Assembly: GCF_019375555.1 (NCBI RefSeq)
Contig: NZ_JAHXDN010000002.1
Location: 744,001-808,000, forward strand
Source: Roseobacter insulae
Lineage (GTDB): Bacteria; Pseudomonadota; Alphaproteobacteria; Rhodobacterales; Rhodobacteraceae
DNA: 64,000 nucleotides
Direction: 5' to 3'
Each line of letters begins with the position of its first letter. Position 1 is the stretch's first letter. The position numbers were made by a program, and so were the translations under genes. Below the pieces are notes generated by a model. That model made no database searches. It was not told the origin of the DNA and saw only the letters and a program-made list of their open reading frames with translations. This document shows, in pieces, positions 34,860-42,714 of this stretch.

Positions 34860-37163
34860 ATGGAACGGTATCATAATACCGCGACGGCAGAGGTGGCGCA
34901 AGGTGCCAATCTAGCCGTCGCCAAAGCATGGGCGGCTCACGGATTTTCTGTGATGCCACTCCGTTACAAAAACGAAACGTTGAAGAATGGCGAAAAGCGA
35001 AAGGCAAAGTCGCCGCGCTGGACCAACTATGCCAAGAAGGCTACGACCGATCTGAAACGGATAGAGCGAGTGTGGGGCAAGGAACCCGATTTGCTTGTTG
35101 GGGTTTTGACCGGACCCGGTACCGGACTGGCCGTCGTCGATTTGGACCGGCACGGCGAGAAAGATGGTTTCGCTGCGCTCGTAGACCTGAAAATCGAGTG
35201 CGAGTCAGACTTCGTGGCACGCACTGCTGGCGGCGGCGAGCATAGAATTTTCACTTACGTCCCCGGCATCCTGTCTTCAAATGGCAAGGTCGCCCCCGGT
35301 ATAGACGTCAAAAGCGAAACTGCAACGGGAACCCCCAGCTACATCGTGGCTCCCGGCACCGTCGCCCCTTGGGGATGCTATGAATGGGTCAAGGGTGACA
35401 TCGCGGGTTTGGTAAAAGCCCTGAAGGAGAAGACTATGCCTCCGATCCCCATTGTAATGAAGGCTCGCAAAGACTCTCCTGAACCGCGCAAGAAGAGCAA
35501 CGGCGAGAAGACCGGGTTGCCCTTCGCTGAGGTGGCCGAGGCGCTAATGGCCATTTTAAACGATGGTTCGAACCCGGATATGGAAAGCCGTGACTCTTGG
35601 CTGCACATCGGTATGGGGCTGCACCACGAGACGGACGGCGACGAAGATGGGCGCGACTTGTTCCATGAGTGGTCCGCCCAACATCCAAGCTATGACGCTG
35701 CTAAAACTGACGATGCATGGAACTCCTTCGGCGGAGATGGCCTTACCGCTGCTACGATCCTGCGGGAAGCATATCGCCACGGCTGGCACAATGCCGCCGC
35801 CCATGAACGCCACATCGAAGAGGGCATGAAGCTGATCGACGAGTGTTGGACCTCAGAAGAGTTGGATCGTATCAGACATATCTCGGCTGAAGAGAGCGAA
35901 GCTGATCGGAAACAAGAATACTTACTGAGTCTTGACGCTGAGGCCTTCGCATTGATGTACGGACCGATCAGCAAAGAAGCCGTGCCCGTCCTGCCGAGTG
36001 AAGGCAAGCCGATTTTGCGGGGCGACAAACTGGTCATCAACCTGCACAACACAACGCTCTACCTCAGCCGCGACCTCGAAGCCATCTTGCCGGGCCTAGC
36101 TCATAACCAGATGACCGGTCGAGATGAATGGCAAGACGGGCAACTCACAGACGCGGCTATATCAATTGCCCGGATGGCTCTGGAAAAGCGCGGGCTTGAA
36201 ACTGTCGGCAAGGATTTGGTGGCGGACGCTGCCAAGACCGTGGCGCTGAAACGCGCCTATCACCCGATCAGAAACGATTTGAACGCGCTGCGGTGGGATG
36301 GTGCTCCCCGTCTGGAGTCGTGGCTGGTGCGCTATGCGGGGGCAGACGATACCCCATACACCTGCACAGTATCACGCAAGTTTCTTATCGCCATGGTTGC
36401 GCGGGTCATGCATCCGGGGTGCAAGCATGATCACACTCTTGTCCTGTCTGGGGAGCAAGGCCAGAACAAGAGCAAGATGTGCAAGGCTCTCGCCGGGGAA
36501 CAGTATTTCAGCGAAACACTGCCCTCAATCCGGAGCGACAAAACCGACGCCATTCGTCACCTTCAAGGAAAGTGGCTGGTGGAATTGGCTGAACTAGCAC
36601 CATCACGCACAAGCGATGCTGAGGACCTAAAAGCATTTCTGTCTGGTGCAGTGGACCGCGTGCGGATGCCATACGCCAAATTTGATGAAGCGTTCCCTCG
36701 TCAGTGCGTCTTTGTCGGGACCACCAATGATGACCAATTCTTGCGTGATGCCACAGGGGGGAGGCGGTTCTGGCCAGTGGCAGTGCGTAAGGTCATTGAT
36801 GTAGATGCGCTGGCAGACGAACGGGATCAGCTTTTCGCCGAGGCTGTTGCAGCCTTCAAGGAGGGTGAATCATGGTGGCTGGATCGTGAGTTCGAATCTA
36901 AACACGCGGCCCCTGTGCAGGCGGCGGCTTATGTTTCGGATAGCTGGGTCGATGACGTGGCCCCGTGGCTGGACAAGCCGCAGGGCGACCAGTCCGAAGT
37001 AAAGATGGAAGTCACAATTTCCGAAATTTTATCTGACGCTCTAAATGTCTCCACCGAGCGCCAGACGCAGCCCGTCCAAAAGCGCGTGGCAAGTGTGCTG
37101 CGCCAAATCGGCTGGATCAAAGTAAAAACCAAGACCAGCAACAAGTGGCGGAGGCCGGAATAA
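34860..37163 (+). CDS. PrimPol-VapE replication protein (primase-polymerase/helicase-like)
   Basis: This 767-residue protein has an N-terminal archaeo-eukaryotic primase-polymerase domain. The metal-binding Asp94/Asp96 lie in VVDLDRHG, and His128 in GGGEHRIF. The C-terminal virulence-associated E ATPase has Walker A SGEQGQNKSK (about 530-540) and the signature QCVFVGTTNDDQFLRDATGGRRFWPV. A middle PriCT-like region contains SRDSWLHIGMGLHHE. Such fusions initiate replication of satellite phages and integrative plasmids. ATG 34860 starts the conserved part; the frame is open further upstream only as an overlap with the AlpA-like gene. An iteron-like cluster follows its stop. Confidence 0.88.
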   Translation: MERYHNTATAEVAQGANLAVAKAWAAHGFSVMPLRYKNETLKNGEKRKAKSPRWTNYAKKATTDLKRIERVWGKEPDLLVGVLTGPGTGLAVVDLDRHGEKDGFAALVDLKIECESDFVARTAGGGEHRIFTYVPGILSSNGKVAPGIDVKSETATGTPSYIVAPGTVAPWGCYEWVKGDIAGLVKALKEKTMPPIPIVMKARKDSPEPRKKSNGEKTGLPFAEVAEALMAILNDGSNPDMESRDSWLHIGMGLHHETDGDEDGRDLFHEWSAQHPSYDAAKTDDAWNSFGGDGLTAATILREAYRHGWHNAAAHERHIEEGMKLIDECWTSEELDRIRHISAEESEADRKQEYLLSLDAEAFALMYGPISKEAVPVLPSEGKPILRGDKLVINLHNTTLYLSRDLEAILPGLAHNQMTGRDEWQDGQLTDAAISIARMALEKRGLETVGKDLVADAAKTVALKRAYHPIRNDLNALRWDGAPRLESWLVRYAGADDTPYTCTVSRKFLIAMVARVMHPGCKHDHTLVLSGEQGQNKSKMCKALAGEQYFSETLPSIRSDKTDAIRHLQGKWLVELAELAPSRTSDAEDLKAFLSGAVDRVRMPYAKFDEAFPRQCVFVGTTNDDQFLRDATGGRRFWPVAVRKVIDVDALADERDQLFAEAVAAFKEGESWWLDREFESKHAAPVQAAAYVSDSWVDDVAPWLDKPQGDQSEVKMEVTISEILSDALNVSTERQTQPVQKRVASVLRQIGWIKVKTKTSNKWRRPE

Positions 37164-37185
37164 GGCGCGCTGGGCCAATTTTTTT

Positions 37186-37388
37186 GGTGGACCGTGGTGG
37201 GCCGTAGGGTGGACCCTGCGGCCCATCTCCAAGTACCTAGTTTCATGCGGAAATTCCATTGGTGGGCCGTGGTGGACCCTAATCTGGAGAAAGAGTCTCT
37301 GATGAACCGACCGGTAGCAGGTCAATGACTTGGTATCTCAGGGGCTACATAGAGAGTGGACGGTCCACACGGTCCACCACGGTCCACC
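37186..37388. repeat. Iteron-like GGTGGACCGT cluster, possible island origin
   Basis: The decamer GGTGGRCCST occurs at 37186-37195, 37196-37205, 37261-37270 and 37271-37280, with a degenerate copy near 37208-37217. Its reverse complement ACGGTCCACC occurs at 37369-37378 and 37379-37388, with a near copy at 37360-37369. Paired direct copies on the left and inverted copies on the right, directly after the PrimPol-VapE gene, are what an initiator-bound origin would look like. Confidence 0.6.
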
Positions 37389-37704
37389 TGAACCAGATGA
37401 CGCGATTTCTTTGAACCTCTTCACCATTACGAGGGTGTCCAACGCTCACTGGTTAACTGATCTCTGTCACGGCGCGTCGCTTGGGTCCTTCCATGTGAGG
37501 GTGATGTGCCGGGGGGTGCGCTGAGCCTCGGGTTTCCAGAGTTTTTTGGGATATTTCGGGGCGACACACCTATTTTGAGGAAGTCCCTTGAACCATTTTC
37601 CACAAGCCGCCTTGGATACGTCCAATTTCGTATGCTAGCGTGCAACCCAAGCTAGAGCGGGGGATTCCCGAATAAGAACACAGAGATAGGGCAGGCAACA
37701 CATC
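37389..37704. other. Leader region of the RM operon
   Basis: No convincing gene lies here. A 64-codon frame at 37330-37524 runs through the repeats and has poor composition. The stretch should contain the promoter of hsdM. AGGGCAGG about 9 nt before ATG 37705 is its likely ribosome site. Confidence 0.4.
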
Positions 37705-39723
37705 ATGAGCGCAGACATCAAATCACTTGGTTCGTTCGTCTGGTCTATTGCTGAACTGCTCCGTGGTGACTTCAAGCAATCCGAATACGGAAAAGTCATC
37801 CTGCCCTTCGTCGTGCTGCGTCGCCTTGACTGCATACTTGAAGAGAGCAAACAAAACGTGCTCGACATGGCTGAATCTCTGCCTAACGACATGGATGACG
37901 AGGCACGCGACACGCTGCTCTCTGGCGCTGTCGGTCAGGACATCCGCATTTACAACCTGTCCCGCTTCACCTTCGCTTCGCTTAAAGGTCAGGACGCCAA
38001 GGACATCCACAAAAACCTGCTCGACTACATCACCAAATTCTCAGGCAACGTCCGCGACATCTTTCTCGACAAATTCCTGTTCACCGACCAACTCAAACGC
38101 CTGAATGACGCCGGGCTACTCTATCAGGTGTTCGACCGCTTCACCCAGATCGACCTGCACCCGAACGCGATCTCCAACCTTGAGATGGGGTATCTCTTCG
38201 AAGACCTCATCCGCCGCTTTTCAGAAATTTCGAACGAGACGGCAGGGGAACACTACACCCCGCGCGAGGTCATTCGCCTGATCGTCTCGCTGCTGCTTAT
38301 AAATGACAAGGACGCACTGACCGGTTCCGGAGTCATTCGGCAGGTCTATGACCCCGCTGCAGGAACAGGCGGGATGCTGGCGATTGCCGAGATGGAGATG
38401 AAGGCACTCAACGACCGCATACGCGTCGAACTCTTCGGGCAGGAACTCAACCCGGAGTCCTTCGCGATCTGTAAATCCGACATGCTGGTGACCGGGCACA
38501 ACCCCGAGAACATCGCCTTCGGCAACACGCTCACGCAGGACGCGCACAGCAGCAAACGCTTTCACTACATGCTCTCCAATCCACCCTATGGCGTGGAATG
38601 GAAGAAATACGCCGACCCGATCAAGGACGAGGCGGCGGAACAGGGCATGGACGGTCGCTTTGGCGCGGGTCTGCCACGCATCTCGGACGGGCAGCTGCTC
38701 TTCCTGCAGCACATGATCTCCAAGATGCGAAATGACGAGCAAGGCTCGCGCATCGGCATCGTCATGAACGGCTCGCCGCTCTTCACCGGTGGGGCCGGGT
38801 CAGGCGAAAGTGAAATACGCCGCTGGATGCTTGAGAACGACTGGGTCGAGGCAATCATCGCGCTGCCCACGGACCTCTTCTACAACACTGGCATCCAGAC
38901 CTACGTCTGGCTGCTCACCAACCGTAAGCACACTGCACGGCGCGGCAAGGTGCAACTGATCGAAGCCAGCGGGGAGCGCTTCTGGAAGTCCATGCGCAAG
39001 TCGCTCGGGTCGAAGCGCCGGGAAATCTCCGAGGAGGCCACCAAGGAGATCGCCCACATCTATCACGACATGCTGAACGGCAACGCAGGGTGGGAGGACG
39101 TCTCGAAGATCTTCGATACGACCGATTTCGGGTATCGTGAAGTCCGCGTCGAGCGTCCTCGGCGGATAGTTTTCAAGGGAAATAACGAACAGCGTCAGGC
39201 CTTGGAAGGCACCAAGGCTTTCCAGAAATACGACTTGGGATTTCAGAACCGGGTCATGGATACGCTCCGTGACAAGTTCGACGAGGTCGAGTTTCGAAAT
39301 CGAGGCGAGTTTTTGGAGCGTCTGCAACTGGTTCTCGACATGGACGGCATCGAACGGGATGCAAAGCTGATAAAGATGATCGCTGCAAGTGCCGAGTTTG
39401 CGGATGAGGACGGGGAGGTTCAGAAGGATTCGAAAGGCAACTTGCAGCCGGACACGAGCCTGCGAGATCACGAGCTGGTACCGCTGAACGAGGACTGGCG
39501 GGACTATGTGAAACACGAGGTTCTGCCCTTCGTCCCCGATTCCTGGGTGGATGAAACCCACACCGATGCGCAGGATGGCGGCGTCGGGCGTGTCGGGTAT
39601 GAGATCAACTTCAACCGCTATTTCTATAAATACGTGCCGCCTCGTCCGCTCGATGAGATCGACGCCGAGTTGAAGGCGCTGGAAGCAGAGATCGCAGGTC
39701 TGCTGCAGGAGGTGGTTGAGTGA
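37705..39723 (+). CDS. hsdM: Type I restriction-modification system DNA methyltransferase HsdM
   Basis: HsdM is the adenine-N6 methyltransferase subunit that pairs with HsdS to protect host DNA. The 672-residue protein has the HsdM N-terminal helical domain (ADIKSLGSFVWSIAELLRGD). SAM motif I is DPAAGTGGM (Asp216), and catalytic motif IV is NPPYGVEW (Asn292). The long C-terminal part contacts HsdS. It is complete. GTG of hsdS overlaps its stop as GTGA. It is the first gene of hsdM-hsdS-orf99-dGTPase-hsdR. Confidence 0.96.
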   Translation: MSADIKSLGSFVWSIAELLRGDFKQSEYGKVILPFVVLRRLDCILEESKQNVLDMAESLPNDMDDEARDTLLSGAVGQDIRIYNLSRFTFASLKGQDAKDIHKNLLDYITKFSGNVRDIFLDKFLFTDQLKRLNDAGLLYQVFDRFTQIDLHPNAISNLEMGYLFEDLIRRFSEISNETAGEHYTPREVIRLIVSLLLINDKDALTGSGVIRQVYDPAAGTGGMLAIAEMEMKALNDRIRVELFGQELNPESFAICKSDMLVTGHNPENIAFGNTLTQDAHSSKRFHYMLSNPPYGVEWKKYADPIKDEAAEQGMDGRFGAGLPRISDGQLLFLQHMISKMRNDEQGSRIGIVMNGSPLFTGGAGSGESEIRRWMLENDWVEAIIALPTDLFYNTGIQTYVWLLTNRKHTARRGKVQLIEASGERFWKSMRKSLGSKRREISEEATKEIAHIYHDMLNGNAGWEDVSKIFDTTDFGYREVRVERPRRIVFKGNNEQRQALEGTKAFQKYDLGFQNRVMDTLRDKFDEVEFRNRGEFLERLQLVLDMDGIERDAKLIKMIAASAEFADEDGEVQKDSKGNLQPDTSLRDHELVPLNEDWRDYVKHEVLPFVPDSWVDETHTDAQDGGVGRVGYEINFNRYFYKYVPPRPLDEIDAELKALEAEIAGLLQEVVE

Positions 39724-41057
39724 ACTATTGGGACGAGAGCGTTCGGTCGTCATTGCGTCCGCTCAAGCACTGTTGCCACGTGAATCCGGCAGTGCTGCCG
39801 GAAACGACGGACCCAGACTGGGAGTTCGTTTACATCGACATTGGCAGTGTTTCACTGGCGGAAGGTGTGACGCACAAAGAACGTATGCGTTTCGCGGCTT
39901 CGCCTAGTCGTGCCCGCAAACCGGTTCGTGAGGGCGACATTCTCGTATCGACAGTTCGCACCTACCTGAAAGCGATTGCCGCAATCGAACCGGCGGATAC
40001 GCCACAAGTTGCCTCGACTGGGTTCGCCGTTTTGCGCGCCAATGAAGGCACCGACGCTCGCTTCCTGTATCGCGTCGTTCAATCAAATCCGTTCGTTGAA
40101 CAAGTTGTATCTCAATCCACCGGTGTCAGTTATCCGGCGATCAACCCATCTACGCTATCGAACATCGAAGTCCCGCTCCCTGACCTCGCGACCCAACGCC
40201 AGATTGCCGACTTTCTGGACCGCGAGACCGCAAGAATAGACCTGCTGATCGAGAAAAAGCAGCGGTTGGCAGAACGATTGGAGGAAGAAAAAGACGCTCG
40301 GATCACGCACGAGGTCACGGGAAACACGCGCGAACATAGTGACCGAAAGCCATCTCGAAATGCCTTCATCTCAAGTATCCCCGCTCTATGGAATGATGCT
40401 CAGCTGAAGCATGTTGTGCGACCCGGCACTGTCATTACGTATGGCATCGTTCAAGCGGGGCCGGAGTATGAAGGCGGAATCCCGTACATTCGGACGGGCG
40501 ACATGAAGGGAGAGGCACTGCCTCTGTCAGATTATCCCCACACGTCACCAGAGATCGCAAAATCCTATTCACGCTCTGCCTTGGAGCGGGGCGACCTCGT
40601 AATGGCAATCCGCGCAACTGTCGGAAAATGTTTAAGGGTTCCTGATGAACTGGTGGGTGCGAACTTAACTCAAGGCACCGCCAAAATTTCGCCGGGGCCT
40701 AGGGTCAGGCGCGACTATCTCTATTTTGCACTTAAATCGAAACCCTCTCTTTCTTTCTTCGATGAATCGGCAAAGGGAGCGACGTTTAAGGAAATAACAC
40801 TCGACAGACTGAGGCGACTAGTGATCCCGATGCCTCCGCTTGATGAACAGGATCAAATTGTTAGACGGCTGCTTCATTTGGAAAGGCGACACTCGCGTGT
40901 CACAGAAGCTATCACTGCTTCTATCGACCGCCTCAGAGAATACCGCTCCGCCCTGATCACTGCCGCTGTCACGGGCCAGATTGACGTGGAGACCTACGCC
41001 AAATCCGGCACCCCCGACCGCCGCCTCGACGCCATCCAAGAGGAGATGGGCGCGTGA
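39720..41057 (+). CDS. hsdS: Type I restriction-modification specificity subunit HsdS
   Basis: HsdS is the DNA-recognition subunit. The 445-residue protein holds two target-recognition domains. The first is followed by the conserved spacer LPDLATQRQIADFLDRETARIDLLIEKKQRLAERLEEEKD, the second by MPPLDEQDQIVRRLLHLERR...IDRLREYRSALITAAVTGQIDV. These paired helical spacers form the HsdS coiled coil. Both halves look intact, so a bipartite target is expected. GTG 39720 overlaps the hsdM stop. Confidence 0.95.
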   Translation: MNYWDESVRSSLRPLKHCCHVNPAVLPETTDPDWEFVYIDIGSVSLAEGVTHKERMRFAASPSRARKPVREGDILVSTVRTYLKAIAAIEPADTPQVASTGFAVLRANEGTDARFLYRVVQSNPFVEQVVSQSTGVSYPAINPSTLSNIEVPLPDLATQRQIADFLDRETARIDLLIEKKQRLAERLEEEKDARITHEVTGNTREHSDRKPSRNAFISSIPALWNDAQLKHVVRPGTVITYGIVQAGPEYEGGIPYIRTGDMKGEALPLSDYPHTSPEIAKSYSRSALERGDLVMAIRATVGKCLRVPDELVGANLTQGTAKISPGPRVRRDYLYFALKSKPSLSFFDESAKGATFKEITLDRLRRLVIPMPPLDEQDQIVRRLLHLERRHSRVTEAITASIDRLREYRSALITAAVTGQIDVETYAKSGTPDRRLDAIQEEMGA

Positions 41058-41353
41058 GCAAAGCAATGCCTTTGAAAAAGATGTTGGCGTCTCTCGAAGC
41101 GGCGTTGGTTGAGTGTGCAGACCCTACCGAACGTGGTCGCTTAGGGGAGAAGGCATCCCGATTGCGCAAGGACCTAGAACAGGCCGGGTATTTGTCCCCC
41201 ATAACGAAGCAAGTAAAGCCTTCTAAGAGCAAGCGACGCTCTCAAAAGAAAAAACCGCAACAGGTCGATTCACTGGTCCGTGCGAGCAACCGTCCCGGTT
41301 TTGCGGGCGTGCCGATCAGCTTCGTTCAAGGCGGGTCGATGCGAAAAAAGTAG
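41054..41353 (+). CDS. Small basic protein between hsdS and dGTPase (orf99)
   Basis: This 99-residue protein starts at GTG 41054 and overlaps the hsdS stop as GTGA. A helical N-terminal half (MLASLEAALVECADPTERGRL, RLRKDLEQAGYL) resembles a short coiled coil. A strongly basic stretch (KPSKSKRRSQKKKPQQ) follows, then a tail ending MRKK. No family is recognised. Tight coupling to hsdS suggests an accessory subunit, DNA-binding partner or control protein of the RM complex, by inference. Confidence 0.65.
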   Translation: MSKAMPLKKMLASLEAALVECADPTERGRLGEKASRLRKDLEQAGYLSPITKQVKPSKSKRRSQKKKPQQVDSLVRASNRPGFAGVPISFVQGGSMRKK

Positions 41354-41397
41354 GTGACTAGAATTTACGAAAGCAGGAATCGCTACCAAAGCAAGAA

Positions 41398-42714
41398 ATG
41401 AAAAACCCAAGATTAGAAAGTCATCAGTTGAACCATCAGTTTTTTGAACATCGCCTTCACGAAGACCAGCCTAATCGCCCGAAAGATAAACGGTCTCCAT
41501 ATCAGCGTGACCGGGCGCGCATAATGCACTCTGCCGCCTTCAGGCGACTGCAAGGCAAGACACAGGTCATGGGGGTTGGTGAAGGTGACTTTCATCGCAC
41601 TCGGCTGACCCATTCAATTGAAGTCGCGCAGATCGGCTATGGCATCTTAGAAGTCCTACAACAAAAAGCGGCTTTTTTTCCGGAGAAGATCAGAGACTGG
41701 TTTCCTAACCGCGATCTTATTGAAGCAGCATGTTTGGCGCATGATCTGGGCCACCCGCCGTTCGGGCACAAAGGGGAACAAGCACTTCATTATTCTATGC
41801 TCGAGTTCGGTGGTTTCGAAGGAAACGGCCAGACGCTTAGAATTTTGGCCCGGCTGGAGAAATACAAAGAGCGCGGGAAGGGCATATACCCTACCAGACG
41901 CCTTCTATTGAGTGTTCTCAAATACCCTTGCGCCATGAGCGCGTTTGATATGGACAACCAAATAAACAAGCCACCCAAATGCTACCACAATGAAGAAAGG
42001 CCGGTGGTGGAATGGGTGCTTGAGGGGTTCTCTGATGCGGACCGCGAGAAGTTTCAGGAAACCAAAAACGGTAAGCCAAAGCACCACAGTTTCGATTGCA
42101 GCTTATTGGAACTCGCCGATGATATCGCTTACGGGATTCATGACATTGAAGACATTGTAGCACGTGGTCTGGCGACTAAAGACGAGGTTCGCCAAGAGAT
42201 CGCGCGCGCTTTCGAATACATTGGCGGTCAGATCGAGCACGGCGGTTCAACTTTTGACGCCAAATCCGTATGCGAAGGTCTTTTTGAAAACAGCTTCAAG
42301 CGAAAGCAGATGGTTTCGAACCTCGTTAATTTGTTCATCACGAGTGTTACCATCAAAAAAAGTGACGAAGGATTTGAGCATCCTTTGCTTGGCTTCAATG
42401 CTGTCCTCCCTGATCCTCATGAAAAACTTCTCAAGCATTTAAAAGATGATGTGGCCTACAATCTAATTATTCGAAAAGCGAAGGTTCAGCAATTGGAGCG
42501 GCGTGGTCAGATGTTGGTTTCCAAACTTTTTGAGGCACTTGTGTCTGACCCTAAAGCCCTCATACCTTCTGAGTCATGGGAGGATGGAGATACCGACAGC
42601 AGCAAAGAACGCCGCGTATGCGACTACGTTGCAGGGATGACCGATGCCTATGCGGAAAGGCTTTATAAAAGGCTGTTTCAACCCGGATTTGGCAGTAGTG
42701 GAGACGAACTTTGA
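41398..42714 (+). CDS. dGTPase-like dNTP triphosphohydrolase in RM operon
   Basis: This 438-residue HD-domain enzyme of the Dgt family hydrolyses dNTPs to deoxynucleosides and triphosphate. Metal ligands are present: His72 in RLTHSIEVAQ, His115-Asp116 in LAHDLGHPPFGHKGE, and Asp241-242 in LELADDIAYGIHD. The N-terminus SPYQRDRARIMHSAAFRRLQGKTQV is typical of the family. Housekeeping Dgt genes sit elsewhere in alphaproteobacteria. This copy lies between hsdS/orf99 and hsdR and shares TTGA with hsdR, so it is co-translated with the nuclease subunit. Known Dgt homologues can deplete dNTPs during phage infection. Confidence 0.9.
   Translation: MKNPRLESHQLNHQFFEHRLHEDQPNRPKDKRSPYQRDRARIMHSAAFRRLQGKTQVMGVGEGDFHRTRLTHSIEVAQIGYGILEVLQQKAAFFPEKIRDWFPNRDLIEAACLAHDLGHPPFGHKGEQALHYSMLEFGGFEGNGQTLRILARLEKYKERGKGIYPTRRLLLSVLKYPCAMSAFDMDNQINKPPKCYHNEERPVVEWVLEGFSDADREKFQETKNGKPKHHSFDCSLLELADDIAYGIHDIEDIVARGLATKDEVRQEIARAFEYIGGQIEHGGSTFDAKSVCEGLFENSFKRKQMVSNLVNLFITSVTIKKSDEGFEHPLLGFNAVLPDPHEKLLKHLKDDVAYNLIIRKAKVQQLERRGQMLVSKLFEALVSDPKALIPSESWEDGDTDSSKERRVCDYVAGMTDAYAERLYKRLFQPGFGSSGDEL

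Noticed and set aside
37330-37524. 64-codon frame through the iteron cluster
   Set aside because: Its first part encodes the DNA repeats themselves (VDGPHGPP-like) and there is no ribosome site.
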